Under the pieces are notes generated by a model. That model saw only the letters and a program-made list of their open reading frames with translations, was not told the DNA's origin and did no database searches. The position numbers and the translations under genes were made by a program. From Agreia sp. PsM10 (GTDB taxonomy: Bacteria; Actinomycetota; Actinomycetes; Actinomycetales; Microbacteriaceae), in NCBI RefSeq assembly GCF_030433855.1, contig NZ_JARUXC010000014.1:36553-100552 (forward strand): DNA of 64,000 bases. Reading direction: 5' to 3'. Of the stretch, positions 54,934-64,000 are shown piece after piece (the first letter of the stretch is position 1; the number at the start of each line of letters is the position of its first letter).

Positions 54934-55626
54934 GTGGCGCAGCTGTTGATACTGACCTCTGCGGTCGACCGCGAGGTTCTGCCGGCACTCTCTCTCCTGA
55001 GCCACCGTGCCAGGCAGATCCCCGCCGAGCCCGCGCAGCTGGTGAACACGCCCAACTGCGATCTCATCTTCGTCGACGCCCGTAACGATCTGGCATCGGC
55101 ACGATCCCTGTGCAAGATCCTCACCACCACGGGCGTCGGGGTGCCTATTCTGCTCATCATCACCGAGGGCGGGCTCACCGCGGTGAGCGCCGACTGGGGC
55201 GCGGCCGACGTCGTTCTCGAGACGGCAGGTCCCGCCGAGGTCGACACACGCATCCGCCTCGCCATCGGCCGTCAGGTGCAAGACCAGTCGACCTCGAAGA
55301 TCCAGGCCTCCGGTGTGGTCATCGACGAGGCGAGCTATTCGGCCCGAGTGCACGGCCGCCCCCTCGACCTCACGTTCAAGGAGTTCGAGCTGCTGCGCTT
55401 CTTCGCGATGCACCCCTCGCGCGTCTTCACCCGGGAGCAGCTGCTCTCGGAGGTCTGGGGCTACGACTACTTCGGCGGAACGCGCACGGTCGACGTGCAC
55501 GTGAGACGACTGCGGGCCAAGCTCGGCGACCTCGAATCCCTCATCGGCACCGTGCGCAACGTCGGCTACCGCTTCAACTTCTTCGAAGACGACAATGAGC
55601 GCATCGCTGCAACTCAGGGCAAGTAG
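54934..55626 (+). CDS. glnR: Orphan OmpR-type nitrogen regulator GlnR
   Basis: A 230-residue regulator. The receiver-like domain lacks the usual acidic cluster ([22 protein letters not shown]) but keeps [21 protein letters not shown], the GlnR signature, and functions as a phosphorylation-independent dimer in relatives. The winged helix is [49 protein letters not shown]. It controls nitrogen-assimilation genes. The GTG at 54934 is preferred over ATG 54904 because TGGAGG stands seven bases before it. It overlaps mshD by 32 bases. Confidence 0.93.
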   Translation: MAQLLILTSAVDREVLPALSLLSHRARQIPAEPAQLVNTPNCDLIFVDARNDLASARSLCKILTTTGVGVPILLIITEGGLTAVSADWGAADVVLETAGPAEVDTRIRLAIGRQVQDQSTSKIQASGVVIDEASYSARVHGRPLDLTFKEFELLRFFAMHPSRVFTREQLLSEVWGYDYFGGTRTVDVHVRRLRAKLGDLESLIGTVRNVGYRFNFFEDDNERIAATQGK

Positions 55627-56512
55627 CCCCTCCCAGCTCGGGGCGGCATTCACTCGGCTGATCTCCCGATCGTCTCTCGTCGACGGCCAGCCGCCGTTCA
55701 ACGACCAGGCGCTCGTCGATGCGGCATCCGGGGCCAGGGCCCTGATCGTGGCCGAGCACGGCGACGTGATCGCCGGGGCCGTCATCGTCGGCGCGGGCGA
55801 GTTCGAGTTCGTCGTCGACCCCGAGTTCCGACGCAACGGGCTCGGCACGATCCTGCTCGAGCGCATTCTCGACGGCGCGGAGCCCGGCATCGCCGGGTGG
55901 GCGCACGGCGATCACCCGGCCAGTCGCATCCTCGCCGCCCGCACGGGGTTCGAGGCCGTGCGCACGCTGTATCAGTTGCGGACGCCGGTGCCGGGGCCTT
56001 CGGCAGGCTCCCCTTCGACAGGCTCAGGGAACGACGGCTCAGGGAACGACGGCTCAGGGAACGGCGACGGGGTCGTCATCGAGGCGTTCAGGCCCGGCGT
56101 CGACGACGAGGCCTGGGTCGACCTCAATGCGCGGGTCTTCGCCGATCATCCCGAACAGGGCTCGATCACGCTCGACGACCTGCACGCACGTATGGCCGAG
56201 CCCTGGTTCGACGCCGGCGATTTTCTCGTCGCGAGACACGACGGCCACCTGATCGCCTACAACTGGCTCAAGATCGAAGGGGCCGACGAGCCGGGAGAGA
56301 TCTACGTGGTGGGCGTCGATTCCGCGTACGCGGGGCGAGGGCTCGGGCGCACGCTCATGCAGCACGCATTCGATCGCCTGCGCGAGCGGGGAATCCCGAC
56401 GGCGGCGCTCTATGTCGACGCCGACAACGTCGGTGCCGTGCATCTCTACCGATCGCTCGGATTCGCCGACCACACGGTCGATGTTCAGTATCGGCGTCCG
56501 CTCGCCGGATGA
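55595..56512 (+). CDS. mshD: Mycothiol synthase (acetyltransferase)
   Basis: A 305-residue protein of two GNAT domains, catalysing acetylation of Cys-GlcN-Ins, the last step of mycothiol synthesis. The N-terminal domain is degenerate ([19 protein letters not shown]); the C-terminal one is active: [36 protein letters not shown] and [15 protein letters not shown]. The linker at about residues 136-152 is [20 protein letters not shown], made by in-frame copies of the dispersed repeat. It overlaps the end of glnR, as in mycobacterial glnR-mshD. Confidence 0.93.
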   Translation: MSASLQLRASSPSQLGAAFTRLISRSSLVDGQPPFNDQALVDAASGARALIVAEHGDVIAGAVIVGAGEFEFVVDPEFRRNGLGTILLERILDGAEPGIAGWAHGDHPASRILAARTGFEAVRTLYQLRTPVPGPSAGSPSTGSGNDGSGNDGSGNGDGVVIEAFRPGVDDEAWVDLNARVFADHPEQGSITLDDLHARMAEPWFDAGDFLVARHDGHLIAYNWLKIEGADEPGEIYVVGVDSAYAGRGLGRTLMQHAFDRLRERGIPTAALYVDADNVGAVHLYRSLGFADHTVDVQYRRPLAG

Positions 56513-56524
56513 CATGATGATTGC

Positions 56525-58705
56525 ATGAGCGGCGACAACATCCTCCTTGACTCGAACTTCGGTTCGGACTTCGACGACGACGACGAGATCATCGAGATCC
56601 TCGACGATCCGTCGCTTCCCGAAGGCCGCTACCTCGACCGCGAACTCAGCTGGCTGGCGTTCAACACGCGCGTGCTCGAGCTCGCGGAGGACCCCACGCT
56701 TCCAGTGCTGGAACGCACCAACTTCCTCGCGATCTTCTCGTCGAACCTCGACGAGTTCTTCATGGTGCGCGTCGCCGGCCTGAAGCGCCGCATCGCCACC
56801 GGCCTCGCCGTGCCCACGAACATCGGCCGCAAGCCGGTCGATGTGCTCGGAGACATCTCCCGCGCCGCGCACGAACTGCAGCTGCGGCATGCACGCGCGT
56901 ACCAGGAGCTGGTCAAGCCGGCGCTCGACGAGGCCGGGGTGCACATCGTCACCTGGGACAGCCTCGACGAAGACGACCGCTCCCGCCTCAGCCACTACTT
57001 CTCGGCGCAGATCTTCCCCGTGCTCATGCCGCTCGCCGTCGACCCGGCGCACCCGTTCCCCTACATCTCCGGCCTCTCGCTCAACCTGTCGATCCGGGTG
57101 CGCAACACCAAGATCGACAAGGAGGAGTTCGCCCGCCTCAAGGTGCCCCAGGTCATCCCGCGCTTCATCCGCGTCGACGAGACCGAGGACGAGACCAACG
57201 TGCGCTTGATCGCGCTCGAGGATCTGATCGCCAACCACCTCAGCCACCTGTTCCCCGGCATGGAGGTGCTCGACCACCACGTGTTCCGCGTGACCCGCAA
57301 CGAAGACGTCGAGGTCGACGAGGACGAGACCGAGAATCTCATCCAGGCCCTCGAGAAGGAGCTGCTGCGCCGACGCTTCGGCCCGCCCATCCGGCTCGAG
57401 GTCACCGAGGACATGGACGACCGCACGCTCGAACTCATCGTTCGCGAGCTCGACGTCACAGAGCAGGAGGTCTATCGACTGCCCGCTCCCCTCGACCTCG
57501 CCGGCCTCTTCGACCTGGGCAAGATCGACCGCCCCGAGCTGCACTACCCCAAGCGGGTTCCGACCACCTCGGTCGCCCTGCAGCCCAGCGAACCGAACGC
57601 CAAGCCCGACATCTTCAAGGCGATCGCGCGCCAGGACGTGCTGCTGCACCACCCCTACGAGTCGTTCGCCACGAGTGTGCAGGCGTTCCTCGAGCAGGCC
57701 GCGGCAGACCCGCACGTGCTGGCCATCAAGCAGACGCTCTACCGCACCTCGGGCGACAGCCCCATCGTGGAGGCCCTCATCGACGCCGCCGAGGCCGGCA
57801 AGCAGGTTCTCGCCCTCGTCGAGATCAAGGCGAGATTCGACGAGCAGGCCAACATCTCGTGGGCCCGCAAGCTCGAGAAGGCCGGAGTGCACGTGGTGTA
57901 CGGCCTCGTCGGTCTCAAGACCCACTGCAAGCTCGCGCTGGTGATCCGACGCGAGAAGGGCGTGCTGCGCCACTACAGCCACATCGGCACCGGAAACTAC
58001 AACCCGAAGACCAGCCGCATCTACGAGGACTTCGGTCTTCTGACGGCCGACGACCAGGTCGGAAAAGACCTGACCAGGCTCTTCAACGAGCTCTCGGGCT
58101 ACGCGATCGAGAAGAAATTCAAGCGACTCCTCGTCGCCCCGCTGCACCTGCGCAAGGGCCTGCTCAAGCGCATCGCCCAGGAGGCGACGAACGTCGAGCA
58201 GGGCCTGCCCGCCGGCATCCGCATCAAGGTCAACTCGATCGTCGACGAGGCGATCATCGACGCGCTGTACCGCGCGAGCCAGGCCGGCGTTCCCGTCGAG
58301 ATCTGGGTGCGCGGCATCTGCGCCATCAAGCCGGGCGTGCCCGGCCTCAGCGAGAACATCACTGTGCGGTCGATCGTCGGGCGCTACCTCGAGCACTCGC
58401 GCATCTTCTCCTTCGTCAACGCGGGCGAGCCGGAGACCTGGATCGGCAGCGCCGACATGATGCACCGCAACCTCGACCGTCGCGTCGAGGCCCTCGTGCG
58501 GCTGACGAGCACCGATCATCTGCGCGAGATCAGCGAGCTCTTCGACCTGGCCATGGACGAGAACACCATGTCGTGGACACTCGGCCCGGAGGGCGACTGG
58601 GTTCGTCGCAGCATGGACGCCGACGGCAACCCGCTGGTCGATCTGCAGGACGTGGTCATGAAGCAGATCTCCAAGCGGCGCAAGCGAAGCGGAATCAGTC
58701 GGTGA
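56525..58705 (+). CDS. ppk: Polyphosphate kinase 1 (PPK1)
   Basis: A 726-residue PPK1, which reversibly makes polyphosphate from ATP. Four domains are present: the N-terminal helical domain with [19 protein letters not shown], the head domain, and two phospholipase-D-like catalytic domains. The catalytic residues lie in [23 protein letters not shown], containing the phosphorylated histidine, and [20 protein letters not shown]. It follows mshD by 12 bp and precedes a Nudix fusion, both of which fit a polyphosphate/phosphate cluster. Confidence 0.96.
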   Translation: MSGDNILLDSNFGSDFDDDDEIIEILDDPSLPEGRYLDRELSWLAFNTRVLELAEDPTLPVLERTNFLAIFSSNLDEFFMVRVAGLKRRIATGLAVPTNIGRKPVDVLGDISRAAHELQLRHARAYQELVKPALDEAGVHIVTWDSLDEDDRSRLSHYFSAQIFPVLMPLAVDPAHPFPYISGLSLNLSIRVRNTKIDKEEFARLKVPQVIPRFIRVDETEDETNVRLIALEDLIANHLSHLFPGMEVLDHHVFRVTRNEDVEVDEDETENLIQALEKELLRRRFGPPIRLEVTEDMDDRTLELIVRELDVTEQEVYRLPAPLDLAGLFDLGKIDRPELHYPKRVPTTSVALQPSEPNAKPDIFKAIARQDVLLHHPYESFATSVQAFLEQAAADPHVLAIKQTLYRTSGDSPIVEALIDAAEAGKQVLALVEIKARFDEQANISWARKLEKAGVHVVYGLVGLKTHCKLALVIRREKGVLRHYSHIGTGNYNPKTSRIYEDFGLLTADDQVGKDLTRLFNELSGYAIEKKFKRLLVAPLHLRKGLLKRIAQEATNVEQGLPAGIRIKVNSIVDEAIIDALYRASQAGVPVEIWVRGICAIKPGVPGLSENITVRSIVGRYLEHSRIFSFVNAGEPETWIGSADMMHRNLDRRVEALVRLTSTDHLREISELFDLAMDENTMSWTLGPEGDWVRRSMDADGNPLVDLQDVVMKQISKRRKRSGISR

Positions 58706-58727
58706 TCCGAGCGGGGGAAGCGGGCCA

Positions 58728-59654
58728 GTGACTGTCTTCGCCGCGGGAGCGGTCTGCTGGCGCGTCGTCGACGGCAAGATCAAAGTGCTCCTGATCCATC
58801 GCACGCGCCACAAAGACATCTCCCTGCCCAAAGGAAAGCTCGATCCCGGCGAGGTGCTGCCCCAGACCGCCGTGCGGGAGATAGCCGAGGAGACGGGCCT
58901 GCAGGTCGCGCTCGGCGTGCCGCTCGGGGTGACGAACTACGTGATGCCCAACCATCGCGAGAAGGTCGTGCACTACTGGGCAGCCGAGGTCACCGAGGAG
59001 GCCGTGCTCAACTCGACGTTCGTGCCGAACAACGAGGTCGCCGCCCTCGAATGGATGCCGGTGAGCCGGGCCCTCGCCTCGATCAGCTACAAGCGCGACG
59101 CCGAGATCCTCAAGCGATTCCAGGCGCTCGTCGACGACGGGCTCACGAGCACTTTCGCCATCATCGCGCTGCGTCACGCCAAGGCGATTCCCGCATTCGA
59201 CTTCGACGGACGCGACTCCGCCCGCCCGCTCACGCATCGCGGAGAGCTCGAGGCCCAGTCCATCGTCGCCGGCCTGAGCGCCTTCGGTCCCACGGTCATC
59301 CGATCGTCGACCGCGCTGCGCTGCCAGCAGACCGTCGCGCCGACGGCCGAGGCGCTCGGCCTGGCCGTGAAGAAGACCGACTCGATCAGCCAGGACGCGT
59401 TCGAGAACGGCACCGGCGACATCCGGGGCCAGGTCGGCAAGCGCGTGCGCCGACGAGTGACGAGCATCCTGTGCAGCCACGGCCCCGTGCTGCCCGAGAT
59501 CATGCGCGAGGTCGCGCTCGCCACGGGCAGCACCAAGCTCGCCTCGATCTCCCGGGCCGGAGACCTGCCCGTGGCCGGTTACACGGTCATCCACCTCTCG
59601 AGGGACCGCCCGGGAGCGGGCATCATCGCGATCGAGACGCACGTCCCCCGCTGA
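58728..59654 (+). CDS. Nudix hydrolase / histidine phosphatase fusion (MutT1-like)
   Basis: A 308-residue two-domain enzyme. Residues 1-135 are a Nudix domain with the full Nudix box GKLDPGEVLPQTAVREIAEETGL; residues about 145-305 are a histidine-phosphatase domain with LRHAKAIPAFDFDG and RQCCQQ-like SSTALRCQQTVAPTAEAL. The order matches mycobacterial MutT1, which clears oxidised nucleotides such as 8-oxo-dGTP or diadenosine polyphosphates. The start is GTG 58728. It is the last gene before the pst operon. Confidence 0.92.
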   Translation: MTVFAAGAVCWRVVDGKIKVLLIHRTRHKDISLPKGKLDPGEVLPQTAVREIAEETGLQVALGVPLGVTNYVMPNHREKVVHYWAAEVTEEAVLNSTFVPNNEVAALEWMPVSRALASISYKRDAEILKRFQALVDDGLTSTFAIIALRHAKAIPAFDFDGRDSARPLTHRGELEAQSIVAGLSAFGPTVIRSSTALRCQQTVAPTAEALGLAVKKTDSISQDAFENGTGDIRGQVGKRVRRRVTSILCSHGPVLPEIMREVALATGSTKLASISRAGDLPVAGYTVIHLSRDRPGAGIIAIETHVPR

Positions 59655-59663
59655 CCCTCCCCT

Positions 59664-59682
59664 TCGACAGGCTCAGGGAACG
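59664..59682. repeat. Single copy of the dispersed repeat upstream of pstS
   Basis: TCGACAGGCTCAGGGAACG with flanking CCCCT matches the unit seen at 21275 and elsewhere. It abuts the PHO box at 59685, so it lies in the promoter region of pstS. Confidence 0.85.
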
Positions 59683-59684
59683 CT

Positions 59685-59706
59685 GTTCACCTCCCGTTTA
59701 CCTGAT
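59685..59706. promoter_or_regulatory. Candidate PHO box upstream of pstS
   Basis: GTTCACCTCCC followed directly by GTTTACCTGAT: two 11-nt direct repeats, the first a perfect GTTCACC. The second resembles the GTTAACCTGAT unit upstream of phoU. RegX3 binding here would activate pstSCAB at low phosphate. Confidence 0.85.
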
Positions 59707-59798
59707 CGGGAGAGATTGGTTACGCGCGCTCGTTAGGTTCGCTGAGGGCCATGCACCGGCCTCATCCCAGCAATAGAAACCCTGAAAGGGATTTTTCA

Positions 59799-60893
59799 GT
59801 GAAGCTTTCGCGTATCGCCGCCCCCGCGGCACTCTTCCTCACCGCCGCGCTGGCGCTCTCCGCCTGCGCCGCCAATGAGGCGCCCGCAGAGGGTGGCTCG
59901 ACCGAGTCCGCCTCGACTCTGACCGGCACGCTGACCGGTATCGGCGCCTCGAGCCAGGGCAGCGCCCAGGAAGCGTGGATCGCCGCGTTCCAGACCGCCA
60001 ACCCCGACGTCACCATCAACTACGACCCCCAGGGTTCGGGTGCCGGCCGCGAGAGCTTCATCTCGGGTGCCGCCGCCTTCGCCGGTTCCGACTCCGCCCT
60101 GAGCGACGACGAGCTCTCGGGCTCCTTCGCCAGCTGCGCCGCCGACACCAAGGCCATCGACCTCCCCGTCTACATCTCGCCGATCGCGGTCGTCTACAAC
60201 GTGGAGGGCGTCGACGAGCTGAACCTCGACGCATCGACCCTCGCCAAGATCTTCTCCGGCGCGATCACCACCTGGGACGACGCGGCCATCAAGGCGCTGA
60301 ACCCCGACGCCACGCTCCCCAGCGCAGCGATCACCGCCGTTCACCGCTCCGACGACTCGGGCACCACGAAGAACTTCACCGACTACCTCGGCAAGGTCGC
60401 TCCCGCCGACTGGGCCGAGAAGGCCGCTGACGCGTTCCCCTTCCAGACCGGTGAGGGCGCTCAGGGCACCTCGGGTGTCATCCAGGCCGTCACCAACGGC
60501 AGCAACACCATCGGCTACGCCGACGCCTCGAAGGCCGGCGACCTCGGTGTCGCCAAGATCAAGGTCGGCGAAGACTTCGTCGAGTACACCGCCGAGGGTG
60601 CCGCCGCCGTCGTCGAGGAGTCCCCGCTCGTCGAGGGTCGCGAAGACAACGACATCGCCATCGCGCTCGACCGCGAGACGACCGACCCGTCGCACTACCC
60701 GCTGGTTCTGGTGAGCTACATCATCGCCTGCCAGGAGTACGCGGACCCGGCCCAGGCCGAGCTCGTGAAGGCATACGTCGGCTACCTCGCCAGCGATGAG
60801 GGCCAGCAGGAGGCCGCTACCTCCGCCGGTGCCGCGCCGCTCTCGAGCGACCTCGCCTCGAAGGTCGCCGACGCGATCGCGACCATCAAGTAA
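59799..60893 (+). CDS. pstS: Phosphate-binding lipoprotein PstS
   Basis: A 364-residue substrate-binding protein of the phosphate ABC importer. Lipoprotein signal LFLTAALALSAC ends at the lipidated cysteine. Phosphate-contacting loops are GIGASSQGSAQEAW, QGSGAGRESFISGAAAFAGSDSAL and HRSDDSGTTKNFTDYL. The GTG at 59799 has AAAGGGA seven bases upstream and gives the usual PstS signal length. A strong hairpin follows before pstC. Confidence 0.96.
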   Translation: MKLSRIAAPAALFLTAALALSACAANEAPAEGGSTESASTLTGTLTGIGASSQGSAQEAWIAAFQTANPDVTINYDPQGSGAGRESFISGAAAFAGSDSALSDDELSGSFASCAADTKAIDLPVYISPIAVVYNVEGVDELNLDASTLAKIFSGAITTWDDAAIKALNPDATLPSAAITAVHRSDDSGTTKNFTDYLGKVAPADWAEKAADAFPFQTGEGAQGTSGVIQAVTNGSNTIGYADASKAGDLGVAKIKVGEDFVEYTAEGAAAVVEESPLVEGREDNDIAIALDRETTDPSHYPLVLVSYIIACQEYADPAQAELVKAYVGYLASDEGQQEAATSAGAAPLSSDLASKVADAIATIK

Positions 60894-60906
60894 CACCGCT
60901 TCACAC

Positions 60907-60942
60907 TCTGTCCGGTCCCGACTCGCGTCGGGGCCGGACAGA
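60907..60942 (+). terminator. Hairpin between pstS and pstC (partial terminator)
   Basis: TCTGTCCGGTCCCGAC pairs fully (one G-U) with GTCGGGGCCGGACAGA, loop TCGC. Without a long T-run it probably ends part of the transcripts, or stabilises the pstS mRNA 3' end, giving more PstS than permease. Confidence 0.8.
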
Positions 60943-61012
60943 TCGCGGGTTTAGGCCCGAAACAGTCCCACCCCCTCCTCCCTGAACACCGGTTGACAGG
61001 ACCCCAGCTCTC

Positions 61013-61996
61013 ATGACGACAGCACCCCCCAAGCCCGTTGACGCGAAGCCGCCGGTTCCCGCGGCCGCTCCGGAACGGATCAAGGCGAAGCAGCGGCCCG
61101 GCGATGTGATCTTCTCGACCTCGACGATCGTCGCCGGTGGTCTGATCCTCGCGATCCTCGCCCTGGTCGCCCTCTTCCTGATCGTGCAGTCGATCCCCGC
61201 CTTCGTGGCCGATCCTGCCGAGATCAAGGGCTCCCCCTCGAGCTTCTGGGCCTACGTCGCCCCCCTCGTCGGCGGAACCATCTGGGCCGCCTTCCTCGCC
61301 CTGCTCATGGCCGTTCCCGTGGCCATCGGCATCGCCCTCTTCATCTCGCACTACGCCCCCCGACGCCTCGCCGCCGGCCTGGGCTACGTGGTCGACCTGC
61401 TCGCCGCCGTGCCCTCGGTCGTCTTCGGCCTCTGGGGCATCACCGTTCTCGCACCGTTCGTGCAGCCGTTCTACTCCACCGTCGTCGACATCTTCGGCTG
61501 GATCCCGATCCTCGCCGGCCCCGTCTCCGGCACGGGTCGCACCATCCTCACCGTCGCCATCGTTCTCGCGGTCATGATCCTCCCGATCATCACCGCCCTC
61601 TCCCGCGAGGTCTTCCTGCAGACGCCGCGCCTCCACGAGGAGGCCGCCCTGGCGCTCGGAGCCACCCGCTGGGAGATGATCCAGATGGCCGTGCTGCCCT
61701 TCGGTCGCCCCGGAATCATCTCGGCATCCATGCTCGGCCTCGGTCGCGCGCTCGGCGAGACCATGGCCGTCGCCATGGTGCTGTCGGTCTCGGGCGGCTT
61801 CTCGTTCGACCTGCTCAAATCGACCAACCCGTCGACGATCGCGGCGAACATCGCCCTCAACTTCCCCGAGGCGCACGGCGTCGGCGTGAACGTGCTGATC
61901 GCATCCGGTCTGATCCTCTTCGTGATCACGCTCATCGTGAACTCGATCGCCCGCTACATCATCAACCGCCGCAAGGCATTCTCGGGGGCCAACTAA
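61013..61996 (+). CDS. pstC: Phosphate ABC permease PstC
   Basis: A 327-residue inner-membrane permease with six helices after a Pro/Lys-rich cytoplasmic N-terminus. The EAA motif that contacts PstB is EAALALGATRWEMIQMAVLPFGRPGI; FGLWGITVLAPFVQPF is typical of PstC. With PstA it forms the phosphate channel. The start ATG 61013 is 120 bp from pstS, across the hairpin. Confidence 0.95.
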   Translation: MTTAPPKPVDAKPPVPAAAPERIKAKQRPGDVIFSTSTIVAGGLILAILALVALFLIVQSIPAFVADPAEIKGSPSSFWAYVAPLVGGTIWAAFLALLMAVPVAIGIALFISHYAPRRLAAGLGYVVDLLAAVPSVVFGLWGITVLAPFVQPFYSTVVDIFGWIPILAGPVSGTGRTILTVAIVLAVMILPIITALSREVFLQTPRLHEEAALALGATRWEMIQMAVLPFGRPGIISASMLGLGRALGETMAVAMVLSVSGGFSFDLLKSTNPSTIAANIALNFPEAHGVGVNVLIASGLILFVITLIVNSIARYIINRRKAFSGAN

Positions 61997-61998
61997 TC

Positions 61999-63087
61999 AT
62001 GACCACGACAACCGTCGCCGCCCCTCCCATGACCAACACGCTCACCGCCGGCAAGCTGCCCAAGGCCACGCCGTGGCTGCTGCTCGTCGGCAGCTGGATC
62101 GTCATGGGCGTGATCTTCGGCCTGCTGATGATGGCCGGCGTGACCGCCGACTTCAACATCGTCGGCACGATCTTCTTCGGAACGGTGCTCTTCGTCATCG
62201 TGCTCACCGTGGTCTCGCGCCTCTACGAGGGCGTGCGCCGCTCGAAGGACCGCATGGTCACCTCGCTGGTGTCGCTGGCCTTCATCATCGCGCTCCTGCC
62301 GCTCATCTCGCTGCTCTTCACCACGATCGTCAACGGCGCGCACCGCTTCGACCTCACCTTCTTCACCTACACGATGCGCAACATCGTGGGCGAAGGCGGC
62401 GGCGGGCTGCACGCCATCATGGGAACGCTGCAGATCACCGGATGGGCCACGCTCATCTCCGTGCCGATCGGACTGCTCACCGCCATCTACCTGGTCGAAT
62501 ACGGCCGCGGCACCTTCGCCAGGGCGATCACGTTCCTCGTCGATGTGATGACCGGCATCCCGTCGATCGTCGCCGGTCTGTTCGCCTTCGCGTTCTTCGC
62601 GCTGCTGACCGGAGTGGCCGGCATCCGGTTCGGCTTCGGTGGAGCCGTGGCGCTGTCGATCCTCATGATCCCGGTCGTCGTGCGCTCGACAGAAGAGATG
62701 CTGAAGCTCGTTCCGAACGAGCTGCGCGAGGCATCCTTCGCCCTCGGTGTGCCCAAGTGGCTCACGATCGTCAAAGTCGTGCTGCCCACCTCCATCGCCG
62801 GAATCACCACCGGCGTGATGCTGGCCATCGCCCGCGTCATCGGTGAGACGGCCCCGCTGCTGATCATCGCCGGCTTCACGCAGAGCATGAACTACAACAT
62901 GTTCAACGAGCGCGTCATGACGCTGCCGGTCTTCGTCTACACCCAGTACGCCAACCCGGGTTCGGATGCCCAGGCGTACCTCGACCGAGCGTGGACCGGG
63001 GCCCTGACCCTGATCCTGATCGTGATGCTGCTCAACCTCGCGGCCCGAGTCATCGCCCGCATCTTCTCCCCCAAGCTCGGCCGCTAA
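61999..63087 (+). CDS. pstA: Phosphate ABC permease PstA
   Basis: A 362-residue permease partner of PstC. The N-terminal third has two extra helices before the conserved core; the EAA loop is [29 protein letters not shown], and [13 protein letters not shown] [20 protein letters not shown] precedes it. The ATG at 61999 lies two bases after pstC stop, so coupled translation is expected. Confidence 0.95.
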   Translation: MTTTTVAAPPMTNTLTAGKLPKATPWLLLVGSWIVMGVIFGLLMMAGVTADFNIVGTIFFGTVLFVIVLTVVSRLYEGVRRSKDRMVTSLVSLAFIIALLPLISLLFTTIVNGAHRFDLTFFTYTMRNIVGEGGGGLHAIMGTLQITGWATLISVPIGLLTAIYLVEYGRGTFARAITFLVDVMTGIPSIVAGLFAFAFFALLTGVAGIRFGFGGAVALSILMIPVVVRSTEEMLKLVPNELREASFALGVPKWLTIVKVVLPTSIAGITTGVMLAIARVIGETAPLLIIAGFTQSMNYNMFNERVMTLPVFVYTQYANPGSDAQAYLDRAWTGALTLILIVMLLNLAARVIARIFSPKLGR

Positions 63088-63104
63088 CCCTAAAGGAACC
63101 CACG

Positions 63105-63884
63105 TTGTCCAAGCGCATTGAAGTAAACGACCTCAACGTCTACTACAGCAACTTCCTCGCTGTCGAAGGCGTGAGCCTCACGATCGAGCCCCGAACCGTC
63201 ACCGCGTTCATCGGTCCGTCGGGGTGCGGCAAGTCCACGTTCCTCCGCACGCTCAACCGCATGCACGAGGTCATCCCCGGCGCGCGCGTCGAGGGCGAAG
63301 TCCTGATCGACGGGAACAACCTGTACGGCCCGGGCGTCGATCCCGTGCTCGTGCGCCGCCAGGTCGGCATGGTCTTCCAGCGGCCGAACCCGTTCCCGAC
63401 GATGTCGATCGGCGACAACGTGCTCGCCGGCTCCAAGCTCAACAACCGTCGCATGTCGAAGTCCGACGCCGACGACCTGATCGAGAAGTCGCTGCGCGGC
63501 GCCAACCTCTGGAACGAGGTCAAGGACCGCCTGCACCTGCCCGGTTCCGGCCTCTCGGGCGGCCAGCAGCAGCGCCTCTGCATCGCCCGCGCCATTGCGG
63601 TCGAACCCGAGGTCATTCTGATGGACGAGCCCTGCTCGGCTCTCGACCCGATCTCGACGCTCGCCATCGAAGACCTCATCGGCGAGCTGAAGAACGACTA
63701 CACGGTCGTGATCGTGACGCACAACATGCAGCAGGCCAGCCGCGTCTCCGACCGCACCGCGTTCTTCAACATCGCGGGCACCGGCAAGCCCGGCAAGCTC
63801 ATCGAGTACGACGACACCACCACCATCTTCTCGAACCCCACCGTCAAGGACACAGAGGACTACGTCTCGGGTCGCTTCGGCTAA
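63105..63884 (+). CDS. pstB: Phosphate ABC transporter ATPase PstB
   Basis: A 259-residue ABC ATPase: Walker [11 protein letters not shown]-loop [12 protein letters not shown], signature [15 protein letters not shown], Walker [15 protein letters not shown]-loop [13 protein letters not shown], as in all PstB. It energises PstSCA. The start is TTG 63105 with AAAGGA seven bases upstream; a longer frame to 62991 is a shadow of pstA. phoU does not follow. Confidence 0.97.
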   Translation: MSKRIEVNDLNVYYSNFLAVEGVSLTIEPRTVTAFIGPSGCGKSTFLRTLNRMHEVIPGARVEGEVLIDGNNLYGPGVDPVLVRRQVGMVFQRPNPFPTMSIGDNVLAGSKLNNRRMSKSDADDLIEKSLRGANLWNEVKDRLHLPGSGLSGGQQQRLCIARAIAVEPEVILMDEPCSALDPISTLAIEDLIGELKNDYTVVIVTHNMQQASRVSDRTAFFNIAGTGKPGKLIEYDDTTTIFSNPTVKDTEDYVSGRFG

Positions 63885-63923
63885 AGAGTCTCGACGCATC
63901 AACGACGAAGGCCCCCTCGATAT

Positions 63924-64000
63924 TGGACTGGTCCCGGATTGCTGGACTGGCCAATTGAAAGTCTAGGCCGCGAGGGCCTGGGTCCGGTATTGCACCGGGC
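63924..64000. mobile_element. IS3-family insertion sequence, one end only
   Basis: From TGGACTGGTCCCGGATTGCT onward the sequence leads into the 3' end of a transposase frame on the minus strand. TGGACTGG-type ends are common in actinobacterial IS3 elements. The other end and most of the transposase lie outside the window, so completeness cannot be judged. Confidence 0.6.
63963..64000 (-). CDS. IS3-family transposase (OrfB), last 11 codons
   Basis: The minus strand reads PVQYRTQALAA followed by TAG at 63965-63963. This is the characteristic C-terminus of IS3-group integrase-type transposases (...SPVxYRTQ...). Only 11 codons are visible, so the identification rests on this short match. Confidence 0.55.
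   Translation of the reverse strand, partial: PVQYRTQALAA

Noticed and set aside
56054..58831. Open frame of 925 codons on the minus strand
   Set aside because: Antisense to ppk, whose catalytic motifs are complete.

Overview
The window is high-GC DNA with the codon use, gene content and gene order of an actinobacterium, most likely a member of the Microbacteriaceae. Pointers are CarD, the SenX3/RegX3/PhoU phosphate module, an orphan GlnR next to mycothiol synthase MshD, a DtxR-type repressor with all its metal ligands, a fused IspDF enzyme, an XPB helicase with its partner, DUF3027, DUF3263 and DUF4032 proteins, and a groEL with CIRCE operators and no groES beside it. The genus cannot be decided from the sequence.

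Layout. 1-4929 (minus): a glycan cassette of a GH92 glycosidase, a GT4 glycosyltransferase and an acyltransferase-3 membrane protein, followed by a cut-off DUF4190-like membrane protein. 5175-8328 (plus): five overlapping, visibly less GC-rich genes, namely a QueD/PTPS-like enzyme, GTP cyclohydrolase I, a 459-residue protein I do not recognise, a small membrane protein and a GGCT/AIG2-fold protein. 8375-10677: two minus-strand genes that share a duplicated upstream element, then a divergent pair of DUF1801-like genes. 10843-14604: a C5 DNA methyltransferase divergent from a GHKL ATPase and an overlapping gene of unknown function, a candidate restriction or defence locus. It is followed by tRNA-Arg(CCT).

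15251-26320: an HNH protein, two cell-wall hydrolase-like secreted proteins, a DtxR regulator, serC, DUF3027, a cold-shock protein, and the XPB helicase with its partner. 26527-30028: an acetyltransferase, a two-component system and a WXG100 protein. 30111-33255 (minus): groEL, a cold-shock protein, a LytR_C protein and DUF3263. 33361-39812: an ElaA-like acetyltransferase, msrB, a nitroreductase, an MFS transporter, two unknown membrane-anchored proteins, tRNA-Thr(TGT), a DsbA-like protein and an MsmK/UgpC-type ABC ATPase. 39981-45537: DUF4032, then rlmB, cysS, ispDF and carD on the minus strand.

45724-64000 is dominated by phosphate biology: regX3-senX3, divergent phoU, then gpmA, a methyltransferase, a FUSC protein, YgfZ, a nitrobindin-like protein, glnR-mshD, ppk, a Nudix/phosphatase fusion and pstSCAB. 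Direct repeats of 11 nt that look like PHO boxes lie upstream of phoU and of pstS. The signalling genes, polyphosphate kinase and high-affinity phosphate transporter therefore look like one regulon. An IS3-family element begins just after pstB and runs off the window.

A dispersed repeat (unit GACAGGCTCAGGGAAC) recurs as a tandem array, as a terminator hairpin, upstream of pstS and inside the mshD reading frame. The two best places to look for undescribed biology are the folE-queD-linked five-gene cassette and the methyltransferase/GHKL locus.
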